Positions 1-7,231 of a DNA stretch of 36,942 nucleotides are shown here, one piece after another. A program made the translations under genes and the position numbers. Position 1 is the stretch's first letter. Every line of letters starts with the position of its first letter. Origin of the DNA: Gammaproteobacteria bacterium (GTDB lineage: Bacteria; Pseudomonadota; Gammaproteobacteria; Steroidobacterales; Steroidobacteraceae). The notes beneath the pieces are model-generated. The model was not told the DNA's origin and did not search any database. It saw nothing but the letters and a program-made list of their open reading frames with translations. The stretch covers positions 1-36,942 of the forward strand of contig JAGWPD010000242.1 in assembly GCA_028870705.1 (NCBI GenBank), given 5' to 3'.

Positions 1-671
1 ATGAAGCTGAGCGAGTAGCGGTTGCCCTTGCCCTCGACCGGGTTGCCGACATTGTTGCGGGTGCGCTCGTAGTTGCCTGCGACGACCAGGCCCTTGTAGG
101 CGAGCGGATCGACCAGCCGGTTGTCGATGGTACCGGCCAGGCCCGCCGTCATCAGCGCCGCATCGCCGGTCTTGTACACCGTGGCGCCACCGATCAGCTC
201 GGCTGGATAAACGCTGAGGTCGACCGCGCGACTGTCGCCGGTGCTGGTCTGTTCGCGCCCGTTGAGCAGGTAGCCGTTGAAATCAGGTCCCAGGCCGCGG
301 ATGCTGACATTGGTCGCGAGGCCATTGCGGTCGCGCTGCGTGGTCACGCCCGGCAGGCGGGCCAGCGACTCGGCGATCGTCGTATCCGGCAACTTGCCGA
401 TGTCCTCGGCCGAGATGGCCTCGACGATCGTATCGGAATTCTTCTTGGTCGAGATCGCACTCTGGATGGCGGCGCGGATGCCGGTGACCACGACCTCTTC
501 GAGCGGCGGTGCAGCCGCGGCTCCGGTCGCCGGTTGGTCGGCGGTCTGCGCCTGGGCAGCGCCGGCCGCAGCCAGCAGCAGCACGGCGCAGCCGGTGGCG
601 GTCGAACTGACTGCAAACGCCGAACGGCGCGCAGCCGGCTGGGTCGGATAAAGCGTCTTGAACGTCTTCAC
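1..671 (-). CDS. TonB-dependent receptor, N-terminal part (cut by window edge)
   Basis: Outer-membrane active transporter powered by TonB, probably for the sugar handled by the neighbouring genes. Only about 223 N-terminal residues are in the window. It starts at a GTG (669-671) with an AAGGAG ribosome site 8 bases upstream (680-685). A signal peptide ends near AGAAQAQ. A TonB box-like stretch (EEVVVTG) follows, and then the plug domain with SAEDIGKLPDTTIAESLARLPGV and SIRGLGPDFNGYLLNGRE. This wording is typical of the TonB-Xanth-Caul subfamily found in carbohydrate loci of xanthomonads and caulobacters. The context is a secreted amylase, an alpha-glucosidase, sucrose phosphorylase and MFS permeases. 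A candidate operator and promoter lie upstream. The substrate, sucrose or a malto-oligosaccharide, is inferred from neighbours only. Confidence 0.93.
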   Translation of the reverse strand, partial: MKTFKTLYPTQPAARRSAFAVSSTATGCAVLLLAAAGAAQAQTADQPATGAAAAPPLEEVVVTGIRAAIQSAISTKKNSDTIVEAISAEDIGKLPDTTIAESLARLPGVTTQRDRNGLATNVSIRGLGPDFNGYLLNGREQTSTGDSRAVDLSVYPAELIGGATVYKTGDAALMTAGLAGTIDNRLVDPLAYKGLVVAGNYERTRNNVGNPVEGKGNRYSLSF

Positions 672-731
672 CAAGAATTCTCCTTGAGAAATTTCAGTTT
701 GCCGCCGCTTTCCCCTGAAGACTTGCGGCGC

Positions 732-747
732 CTCCCCCAGCGGGGAG
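732..747 (-). other. hairpin in the 5' leader of the TBDR
   Basis: CTCCCC (732-737) and GGGGAG (742-747) form a 6-bp GC stem with a 4-base loop, about 60 bases upstream of the receptor start. There is no T-run after it on the minus strand, so it is not a standard terminator. It may stabilise the leader or act in post-transcriptional control, but this is unproven. Confidence 0.4.
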
Positions 748-772
748 TGTTGTAAATAGTTCTCTACGGCGG

Positions 773-800
773 ATCTTAATGACAATCAGTTGCTTGCCAA
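773..800 (-). promoter_or_regulatory. candidate sigma-70 promoter for the TBDR
   Basis: Read on the minus strand there is TTGGCA (795-800), a 16-base spacer and TAAGAT (773-778). These match the -35 and -10 consensus at 5/6 and 4/6. The element lies between the operator-like palindrome at 807-820 and the receptor start at 671. It is a consensus match only. Confidence 0.4.
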
Positions 801-806
801 TCCTGC

Positions 807-820
807 TGCATACGTATTCA
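807..820 (-). promoter_or_regulatory. LacI-type operator-like palindrome, site 1
   Basis: The minus strand reads TGAATACGTATGCA, a near-palindrome with the central CG usual for LacI-family operators. The 11-base core GAATACGTATG recurs at 2286-2296 and at 7234-7244. This copy is about 136 bases upstream of the TBDR and just upstream of its candidate -35. Confidence 0.6.
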
Positions 821-834
821 TCAACCAAGATCGG

Positions 835-2220
835 CTATTGTTGCTTCCGCAACACACGAAATTCCCAGGCACCAAGCGACAGCGCCGGCAGCGCGGCGCC
901 CTGGCCCGTGGATGCATCCGCATAGCTGCCGTCGCCGGCATCGATGACGCCGACGAAGGGCTGTGGCGAGAGATTGATGGCCACGATCAGCTTTTCACCA
1001 GCATCCTGGCGGCTGAAACTGACGATGCGCGCTTCGTCGCTGTTGTGCAGCCAGCGCAGCTCGCCGCTGCGCAGCGCCGCGTGCGCCTTGCGCAACGCGA
1101 TGAGCTGTTGGAATACGCGCGGGTATTGCGGCCGCAGCTCGGCGCTCGGCCAGAACACCGGCAGTTTCTCGAACAGCGCCGGCGCGGCCGACTCGGTCGT
1201 GTCGCCTGCCTCCATGCCGTTGTAGAGCATCGGCACGCCATCGAGCGTGAACATCAGCGCCGCGGCCGCCAGCGCCGCCGGCTCGCCGAAACGCGCGATC
1301 GCGCGGTGCTGGTCGTGATTGTCGACGAAGCGCATGCGCAGCGCGCCGCGCGGGTACTGCGCCGCGTCGGCCAGCCACTGATCGCGCACGCTCGATGCCG
1401 GGCGGCCGCTCTGCAGCACATCGGCCAGCGTGCCGTAGAGCTTCCACGAGTAATCCACGTCGAAGGCCTTGACCAGGAGCTCCGGCGAATCGGCCTCCGC
1501 GAGCATCACGATACCGGGCTTGGCCGCATCGAGCGCGGCGCGCGCCGCTTCCCAGAAATCCGTCGGCACGCCGGCGGCAAAATCGCAGCGGAAACCGTCG
1601 AGGTCGAAGGCTTTCAGCCAGTGCACCAGCATGTCCTGCATGTAGCGGCGCAGGCCGGCGTTGGCGTAGTCGAGATCGGCGACGTCAGTCCAGTCCGGAT
1701 TGGGCGGAATGATGTGGCCACCCGCATCGTGCGTGTACCAGTCCGGGTGCGCCATCATCACCGAATCCCAGGCGGTGTGATTGGCGACGATGTCGATGAT
1801 CACCTTGAGATTGCGCTGGTGCGCTTCGCTCACAAGGCGGTGCAGGTCATCCGCCGTGCCATAGGCCGGGTCGATCGCATAGTAATCGCGCACCGCGTAC
1901 GGGCTGCCGAGCGTGCCCTTGCGTTTGAGCTTGCCCACGGGATGAATCGGCATCAGCCACAGGATGTTGACGCCCAGCTGCTGCAGCCGGTCGAGCTGCG
2001 CGGTCACGCCCTGGAAATCGCCGCGCGCCGAGAACGCGCGCGGGAAGATCTCGTAGATGACGCCATCGCGCACCCAGGCCGGGCTGCTGCGGGCCGCGAG
2101 CTGCGAATAATCGCGCGGCGGGGAATCGAGCGGCGTGGAATCGGCCACCGCGGTCCAGGAGGCCAGCAGGAGCCCGCCCGCCATGACGGCCAAGGCGCAG
2201 CGACGCAGCAATGCGTACAT
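835..2220 (-). CDS. secreted GH13 alpha-amylase-family hydrolase
   Basis: Glycoside hydrolase of family 13 that should cleave alpha-1,4-glucans or malto-oligosaccharides in the periplasm or outside. The product is 461 aa. All four GH13 regions are present: DIVANH (143-148), GFRCDFA with nucleophile D213, MLAEAD with acid/base E242, and FVDNHD with D303. The ATG at 2218-2220 is chosen over longer in-frame starts because it gives a clean signal peptide (MYALLRRCALAVMAGGLLLA, cleavage near TAVA-DS) and has a GGGGGAG ribosome site just upstream. It is divergent from the alpha-glucosidase gene, with operator site 2 between them. Its end lies 163 bases behind the TBDR start, so the two may be co-expressed. 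The exact substrate is not readable. Confidence 0.93.
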   Translation of the reverse strand: MYALLRRCALAVMAGGLLLASWTAVADSTPLDSPPRDYSQLAARSSPAWVRDGVIYEIFPRAFSARGDFQGVTAQLDRLQQLGVNILWLMPIHPVGKLKRKGTLGSPYAVRDYYAIDPAYGTADDLHRLVSEAHQRNLKVIIDIVANHTAWDSVMMAHPDWYTHDAGGHIIPPNPDWTDVADLDYANAGLRRYMQDMLVHWLKAFDLDGFRCDFAAGVPTDFWEAARAALDAAKPGIVMLAEADSPELLVKAFDVDYSWKLYGTLADVLQSGRPASSVRDQWLADAAQYPRGALRMRFVDNHDQHRAIARFGEPAALAAAALMFTLDGVPMLYNGMEAGDTTESAAPALFEKLPVFWPSAELRPQYPRVFQQLIALRKAHAALRSGELRWLHNSDEARIVSFSRQDAGEKLIVAINLSPQPFVGVIDAGDGSYADASTGQGAALPALSLGAWEFRVLRKQQ

Positions 2221-2283
2221 GTTCTCCCCCGTGGTTCCCCGTACAGACCGGCGACCATAGACGCAGCGCAACCCGGCCGTGAA

Positions 2284-2297
2284 TGAATACGTATGCG
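2284..2297 (+). promoter_or_regulatory. LacI-type operator-like palindrome, site 2
   Basis: TGAATACGTATGCG lies in the divergent region between the secreted amylase (start 2220) and the alpha-glucosidase. It shares the core GAATACGTATG with sites 1 and 3. Its position could control both genes. It overlaps the upstream in-frame ATG at 2279, which argues that this ATG is not the translation start. Confidence 0.6.
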
Positions 2298-2359
2298 CGC
2301 CTATCGACCGGGGGCCGGCAGCAGGTAAGCTGCCGCACGAACGCCCGAAGAGACCGGTC

Positions 2360-4030
2360 TTGAACAAGAATAAGCCAGCCGCATCAGCGCAGTTGCCCGC
2401 CACCGCGCCCGCGCACCTCTGGTGGCACGGCGGACTGATCTACCAGATCTATCCGCGCAGCTTCCTTGATTCCAATGGCGATGGCGTCGGCGATCTGCCG
2501 GGCATCATCAGCCGGCTCGACTACATCGCCAGCCTCGGCGTCGAGGCGATCTGGATCTCGCCGTTCTTCAAATCGCCGATGGCCGATTTCGGCTACGACA
2601 TCGCCGACTACCGCGCGGTCGATCCGCTGTTCGGCACGCTCGAGGATTTTGACCGCCTGCTCGCGAGGGCGCACGGCCTCGGCCTCAAGGTGATGATCGA
2701 CCAGGTGCTGAGCCACACTTCGGCCGAGCATCCCTGGTTCATCGAGAGCCGGAGCGATCGCGTAAATCCGCGTGCCGACTGGTACGTGTGGGCCGACCCG
2801 CGCCCCGATGGGGGCCCGCCCAACAACTGGCTGTCGATCTTCGGCGGCATCGCCTGGAAGTGGGAGCCGCGCCGCGCGCAGTACTACCTGCACAATTTCC
2901 TCAGCTCGCAACCGGACCTGAACTTCCACAACCCGCCGGTGCGGCAGGCGGTGCTCGACAACCTGCGCTTCTGGCTCGAGCGCGGCGTCGATGGCGTGCG
3001 GCTCGATGCGATCAACTTCTGCTTCCACGACCAGCAGCTGCGCAACAACCCGCCCAAGCCCGTCGAGCAGCGCACCGGCCGCGGCTTCCTGCCCGACAAC
3101 CCGTACGCGTACCAGTACCACGTGTACAACAACACGCGGCCGGAAAACCTGCCGTTCATCGAGGAACTGCGCGCGCTGATCGACCGCTACCCCGGCGCGG
3201 TGACGCTCGGCGAGATTTCCGCCGAGGATTCCAACGCCACGATGGCCGAGTACACACGGCCCGGCCGGCTGCACATGGGCTACAGCTTCGAGCTGCTGAG
3301 CAGCGAGCGGAGCCCCGCGCACATCCGCGCCACCGTCGAAGGCGCGCTCGCGGCCTCGCGCGTGGCCTGGCCCTGCTGGTCGATCTCGAACCACGACGTG
3401 CAGCGCGTGGTCACGCGCTGGGGTACTCCGCAGTCACCTCCGCACCTGGCAACTCAACTCACGGCGTTAGTCTGCTCGCTCCGTGGCGCGGTGTGCATCT
3501 ATCAGGGCGAGGAACTGGGGCTGCGCGAGGCCGACGTGCCCTTCGAGTCGCTCCGGGATCCGTACGGCAAGGCTTTCTGGCCCAACTTCAAGGGCCGCGA
3601 CGGCTGCCGCACGCCGCTCCCGTGGACGGACGCGCCGCGCGGCGGCTTCAGCACCGGCACGCCCTGGCTGCCGGTACCGACGGAGCAGCGCGCGCTCGCG
3701 GTCGAAGTGCAGGAGCGCAACCCGGCCTCGACGCTGCACGCCTTTCGTCGCCTGCTGCACTGGCGCCGGCAGCATCCGGCGCTGCTGTGGGGCGACATCG
3801 AGTTCCTGCTCGCGACCGATGAGGTGCTGGCGTTCACGCGCCACTACGAAGGCGAGCGCATCCTCGCGGCTTTCAACCTGTCAACGCGCGCTGCGACCGC
3901 CGAATTGCCCCGCGTGCTCGCGGGCACACCGCTCGCGGGACACGGCCTGCCGGACGGCAGGCTCGAAGGTGCGCGGCTGGCGATTCCGCCGCACGGCGTG
4001 CTGTACGTACGGCTCGCCTCTGGCGGCTAG
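2360..4030 (+). CDS. cytoplasmic GH13 alpha-glucosidase (GH13_23-like)
   Basis: Exo-acting alpha-glucosidase expected to release glucose from imported maltose, malto-oligosaccharides or sucrose-type alpha-glucosides. From the TTG at 2360 it is 556 aa with no signal peptide. GH13 regions: MIDQVLSHTS (112-121), DGVRLDAINF with nucleophile D216, TLGEIS with acid/base E285, and SISNHD with D346. The start WWHGGLIYQIYPRSFLDSNG and the region-I wording resemble Xanthomonas and Halomonas alpha-glucosidases. An in-frame ATG at 2279 would add 27 residues but sits in the operator-like palindrome. The TTG has a GAAGAGA stretch 6 bases upstream and leads straight into the family start, so I prefer it. 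The last four bases (ctag, 4027-4030) are shared with the convergent gene, each strand using them for its TAG. Confidence 0.92.
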   Translation: MNKNKPAASAQLPATAPAHLWWHGGLIYQIYPRSFLDSNGDGVGDLPGIISRLDYIASLGVEAIWISPFFKSPMADFGYDIADYRAVDPLFGTLEDFDRLLARAHGLGLKVMIDQVLSHTSAEHPWFIESRSDRVNPRADWYVWADPRPDGGPPNNWLSIFGGIAWKWEPRRAQYYLHNFLSSQPDLNFHNPPVRQAVLDNLRFWLERGVDGVRLDAINFCFHDQQLRNNPPKPVEQRTGRGFLPDNPYAYQYHVYNNTRPENLPFIEELRALIDRYPGAVTLGEISAEDSNATMAEYTRPGRLHMGYSFELLSSERSPAHIRATVEGALAASRVAWPCWSISNHDVQRVVTRWGTPQSPPHLATQLTALVCSLRGAVCIYQGEELGLREADVPFESLRDPYGKAFWPNFKGRDGCRTPLPWTDAPRGGFSTGTPWLPVPTEQRALAVEVQERNPASTLHAFRRLLHWRRQHPALLWGDIEFLLATDEVLAFTRHYEGERILAAFNLSTRAATAELPRVLAGTPLAGHGLPDGRLEGARLAIPPHGVLYVRLASGG

Positions 4031-4605
4031 TCCCGGCCCAGGCTCCGCTTCCACGCCTTCGCCACCTGCGAGGCGAAGCGCTCGATCGTCACGAACGCAT
4101 CTCCCCAGGGGCTGCCCGAGGGCGACACCGTGTCGAGTGACACCGCGTAGTAGTCGTAGTCGACGTGGTCGACCGCCTTGCCGGTGGCGTCACGCAGCAC
4201 CGCGTGCAGCCGGGCTCCGCCACGCGACACCGAGCGCACCGGATCCAGCGAGGGTTGCTGCGCGACCTGGAAGCGCGTCGGATGCGTGGGCACGGCATCG
4301 TCGATCGAGACTTCGATGTTCGCCTTCGCCGCATCGTCGAGCGTCGCGCCGGCGGCCCTGAGTTCGCGCGCCAGCTCGTCCGCTACCTCCTGCTGCAGCA
4401 CCTTCCCTTCGGCGATGCCGTAGCGGTCGTGCAACGCCTTCTGCAGGTCGGTGCCGATCGTCGCGGTCGGGACCCGGACACTGGCGGCGACGGCTGGCCA
4501 TGCCAGACACGCCGCCCCCAGCACGGCGATTGCGGCCAGGACGCTGGAGCGCCCGCGCCAGGGTGCGGATCTGTCAGCGGATCTGTCATTGCCTTTCATG
4601 TTCAT
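4027..4605 (-). CDS. hypothetical secreted protein
   Basis: A 192-aa protein of unknown function. A basic N-terminus and hydrophobic stretch (SVLAAIAVLGAACLAWPAVA) make a clear signal peptide with cleavage near AVAAS, so it should be periplasmic. The mature part is mixed alpha/beta with no cysteines, and includes a region around LHAVLRDATGKAVDHVDYDY that looks like beta strands. I recognise no domain. A second in-frame ATG two codons in (4599) is an alternative start. It shares its stop tetranucleotide with the alpha-glucosidase gene and is divergent from the LacI gene that follows. A role in sugar uptake is possible only by position. Confidence 0.75.
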   Translation of the reverse strand: MNMKGNDRSADRSAPWRGRSSVLAAIAVLGAACLAWPAVAASVRVPTATIGTDLQKALHDRYGIAEGKVLQQEVADELARELRAAGATLDDAAKANIEVSIDDAVPTHPTRFQVAQQPSLDPVRSVSRGGARLHAVLRDATGKAVDHVDYDYYAVSLDTVSPSGSPWGDAFVTIERFASQVAKAWKRSLGRD

Positions 4606-4680
4606 TACGCCTGTGTAAATTCAAGTGCTTAGTCCATCCGATCCCGCTATGGCATGATTCCCGGCGGGGGAATTTGGCAC

Positions 4681-5730
4681 ATGCAGGGCAAGGCAACTTC
4701 ATTCGACATTGCCTACCTGGCTGGAGTTTCACAGCCGACGGTCTCGCGTGCATTACGCGGCAGCCCGATGGTCAGCCTCGAGACGCGCAAGCGCATCGAG
4801 GCCATCGCCCAGCAGCTCAACTACAAGGTCGACAAGAACGCCTCGAACCTGCGTTTCCAGCACTCGCATACCATTGCACTGCTCCTGTTCGAGGATCCGA
4901 CCCCCGACGAGTCGCAGATCAACCCCTTCTTCCTGACGATGCTGGGCTCGATCACGCGCGCCTGCGCCAACCGTGGCTACGACCTGCTGATCTCGTTCCA
5001 GCAGATGTCGAGCGACTGGCACAAGGAATACGAGGACAGCCGCAAGGCCGACGGCATCATCCTGCTCGGCTACGGCGACTACCTCGCCTACCAGTCGCGC
5101 CTCGAGCAGCTGGTGAGCCAGGGCACGCACTTCGTGCGCTGGGGTGCGGTGCAGGCCGGCCAGCCCGGACTCTCGGTGGGCTGCGATAATTTTCGCGGCG
5201 GCTACGATGCCGCGCGCCACCTGCTCGGCCTCGGGCGCACGCGGCTCGCCTTCCTCGGCGATGCCTCGAACCATTACCCGGAATTCCTCGAGCGCTATCG
5301 CGGCTGCACCGAGGCCATCGCCGCGGTGGGTGGACAGGCCGATCCGGCCGCGCAGGTCGATGCGATCAGCACCGAACAGTCGGGGTTCGAGGCCGCCAAC
5401 GAACTGCTGGCGCGCAATGTTGCCTTCGACGCGATCGTCGCGGCCAGCGACCTGATCGCGATCGGCGCGATGCGGGCACTGCAGAGTCGGGGCGTCGATG
5501 TACCCGGGAAGGTCTCTATCGTAGGTTTCGATGATATCCCGGCCGCGAGCCTCACCAACCCGCCACTGACCACGGTGATGCAGGATACGCACCGCGCCGG
5601 CGAAGTGCTGGTGGAGACGCTCCTGCGGCTGCTCACCGAGCAGCACGCCGAGGGCACGGTGCTGCCGACTAGGCTGGTCGTGCGTCGTTCGTGTGGAGCG
5701 GCACCCGCAGCGCCAGCAGCCCGGCGATGA
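4681..5730 (+). CDS. LacI-family transcriptional regulator (sugar locus)
   Basis: DNA-binding regulator of 349 aa that should sense a sugar and control the surrounding uptake genes. The N-terminal helix-turn-helix reads FDIAYLAGVSQPTVSRALRG, followed by the hinge helix (NYKVDKNASNLRFQ) and a periplasmic-binding-protein-like effector domain with SIVGFDDIPAASLTNPPLTTV. The ATG at 4681 is preferred over 4654 because a GGGGGAA lies about 9 bases upstream and the HTH then begins at the usual position. The 3' end overlaps the convergent MFS gene by 62 bases. Likely targets are the GAATACGTATG palindromes at 807, 2284, 7232 and possibly 8702. The second LacI protein at 10580-11632 is a rival candidate. 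Confidence 0.95.
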   Translation: MQGKATSFDIAYLAGVSQPTVSRALRGSPMVSLETRKRIEAIAQQLNYKVDKNASNLRFQHSHTIALLLFEDPTPDESQINPFFLTMLGSITRACANRGYDLLISFQQMSSDWHKEYEDSRKADGIILLGYGDYLAYQSRLEQLVSQGTHFVRWGAVQAGQPGLSVGCDNFRGGYDAARHLLGLGRTRLAFLGDASNHYPEFLERYRGCTEAIAAVGGQADPAAQVDAISTEQSGFEAANELLARNVAFDAIVAASDLIAIGAMRALQSRGVDVPGKVSIVGFDDIPAASLTNPPLTTVMQDTHRAGEVLVETLLRLLTEQHAEGTVLPTRLVVRRSCGAAPAAPAARR

Positions 5731-7180
5731 GGAAGCACACGCCGCCGAGCACCAGCACCGCGATCGGTGCGCCGCCGAGGAATCGCCTGAGCACGAAACC
5801 CAGCACGCTGGCGGCCACCAGCTGCGGGATCACGATGAAGAAATTGAAGATGCCCATGTACACGCCCATCTTGCGCGCCGGCAGGCTGTCCGACAGCAGC
5901 GCATAGGGCAGCGAGAGTATCGAGGCCCACGCGAAGCCGATGCCGAGCATCGACGCGAGCAGCCAGTACGGGTCGCGGATCAGCGCCATCGAGATCAGCC
6001 CGCAGCCGCCCAGCCAGACGTTGATCAGGTGGCTGCGCTGGAGTCCGAGCGAGCGGACCATGAACGGGATCACCACCGCCGCCAGCGCCGCGAAACCGTT
6101 GTAGGCACCGAACAGGACACCGACCCAGTTGGCGCCGTCGTTGTACGCGGCCGAGGCCGGATCGCTGCTGTGGAAGTGCAGCTGCGTGACCGCGGGCGTC
6201 GTGTAGAGCCACATCGAAAACAGCGCCAGCCACGAGAAGAACTGCACCGGGATCAGCCGCCGCATCGTGCGCGGCATGTTGGCCAGGTCGCCCATGATCG
6301 TGCTGAAGAAGCCGCTCCCCGGGAACCAGGCATGCACCAGCTGCGCCAGGCCCCAGGCCAGCGCCATGCCGCTCACCAGGTACAGCTGCCGATCGAACTG
6401 ATACCTGGCCACTGTCACGATCGCGGCAAGGCCGAGCGCCATCCAGCCGAGCGCCTTGAAGACCTGCCCGCTGCCGCCGGCGGTGGCCGCTTCGGCGCCA
6501 TCCTTGTCGGGCACCGAGTCATCGAAGGCATGCAGCATTGCGGGCGGATACTCGCGCGTGCGCAGCACGGTCCAGCCCACGGCCGCGAGCAGCACCAGCG
6601 CGCCGAGATCGAAGGAGTAATAGAGCGTGTCGGGCACCACCGCGTGGCCGGCGGCATCGGTGCCGTGGTTGCTGACGCCCAGCCCGGCAAACATCCAGGG
6701 CAGCACGCTGGCCGCGACCGCACCGACACCGATGAAGAAACTCTGCATCGAGTAACCGGCCGGCCGCTGCGCCGGACCGAGCTGATCGCCCACGAAGGCG
6801 CGGAACGGTTCCATCGAGATGTTGATGGAAGCATCGAGCATCCATAGCAGCCCGGCGGCGATCCACAGCGTGCCCGAGCGCGGCATCGCCAGCAGCGCCA
6901 CGGAGGCAAGGATGGCGCCGACAAGAAAATAGGGCCGGCGCCGGCCAAGGCGCGTCCAGGTGCGGTCCGAGCAATAGCCGATGATCGGCTGCACCAGCAG
7001 CCCCGTCAGTGGCGCCGCGATCCACAGCGACGGGATGGCATCGAGGCTCGCACCCAGCGTCTGGAAGATGCGGCTGACATTGGCGTTCTGCAGCGCGAAG
7101 CCGAACTGCAGCCCGAGGAAGCCGAAGCACATGTTCCAGATCTGCCAGAACGTCAGTGTCGGGCGCGCGTTGTCGCTCAT
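5669..7180 (-). CDS. MFS sugar permease (SLC45/GPH-like, sucrose or maltose type)
   Basis: Inner-membrane transporter of 503 aa with about 12 hydrophobic segments. The N-terminal part has GFLGLQFGFALQNANVSRIFQTLGA and GYCSDRTWTRLGRRRPYFLVG, wording shared with bacterial SLC45-type and GPH cation symporters that import sucrose or maltodextrins. The ATG at 7178-7180 is preferred because a GGGGGA lies upstream and the longer reading frame runs antisense-like into the next gene. It should pass the sugar delivered by the TBDR into the cytoplasm for the alpha-glucosidase and sucrose phosphorylase. Operator site 3 is 52 bases upstream. It overlaps the 3' end of the LacI gene by 62 bases, end to end. 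The exact sugar is inferred. Confidence 0.92.
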   Translation of the reverse strand: MSDNARPTLTFWQIWNMCFGFLGLQFGFALQNANVSRIFQTLGASLDAIPSLWIAAPLTGLLVQPIIGYCSDRTWTRLGRRRPYFLVGAILASVALLAMPRSGTLWIAAGLLWMLDASINISMEPFRAFVGDQLGPAQRPAGYSMQSFFIGVGAVAASVLPWMFAGLGVSNHGTDAAGHAVVPDTLYYSFDLGALVLLAAVGWTVLRTREYPPAMLHAFDDSVPDKDGAEAATAGGSGQVFKALGWMALGLAAIVTVARYQFDRQLYLVSGMALAWGLAQLVHAWFPGSGFFSTIMGDLANMPRTMRRLIPVQFFSWLALFSMWLYTTPAVTQLHFHSSDPASAAYNDGANWVGVLFGAYNGFAALAAVVIPFMVRSLGLQRSHLINVWLGGCGLISMALIRDPYWLLASMLGIGFAWASILSLPYALLSDSLPARKMGVYMGIFNFFIVIPQLVAASVLGFVLRRFLGGAPIAVLVLGGVCFLIAGLLALRVPLHTNDARPA

Positions 7181-7202
7181 GGAGTCCCCCGGTCGAGGGC
7201 TC

Positions 7203-7231
7203 ATCCTAACGCTGCAGCACCGAGCTGTCCG
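7203..7231 (-). promoter_or_regulatory. candidate promoter for the SLC45-like permease
   Basis: On the minus strand CGGACA (7226-7231), a 17-base spacer and TAGGAT (7203-7208) give a weak sigma-70 match of 4/6 in each box. Operator site 3 abuts the -35. The element lies inside the 3' end of the sucrose phosphorylase gene, so the permease may have its own promoter in addition to read-through. Confidence 0.3.

Noticed and set aside
790-2286. A 498-residue plus-strand open frame
   Set aside because: Antisense to the secreted GH13 gene, whose catalytic motifs are intact on the minus strand.
4007-4016. A TGTACGTACG palindrome resembling the operator motif
   Set aside because: It lies inside the alpha-glucosidase coding region near its 3' end, differs from the shared core, and has no gene start downstream on either strand that it could serve.
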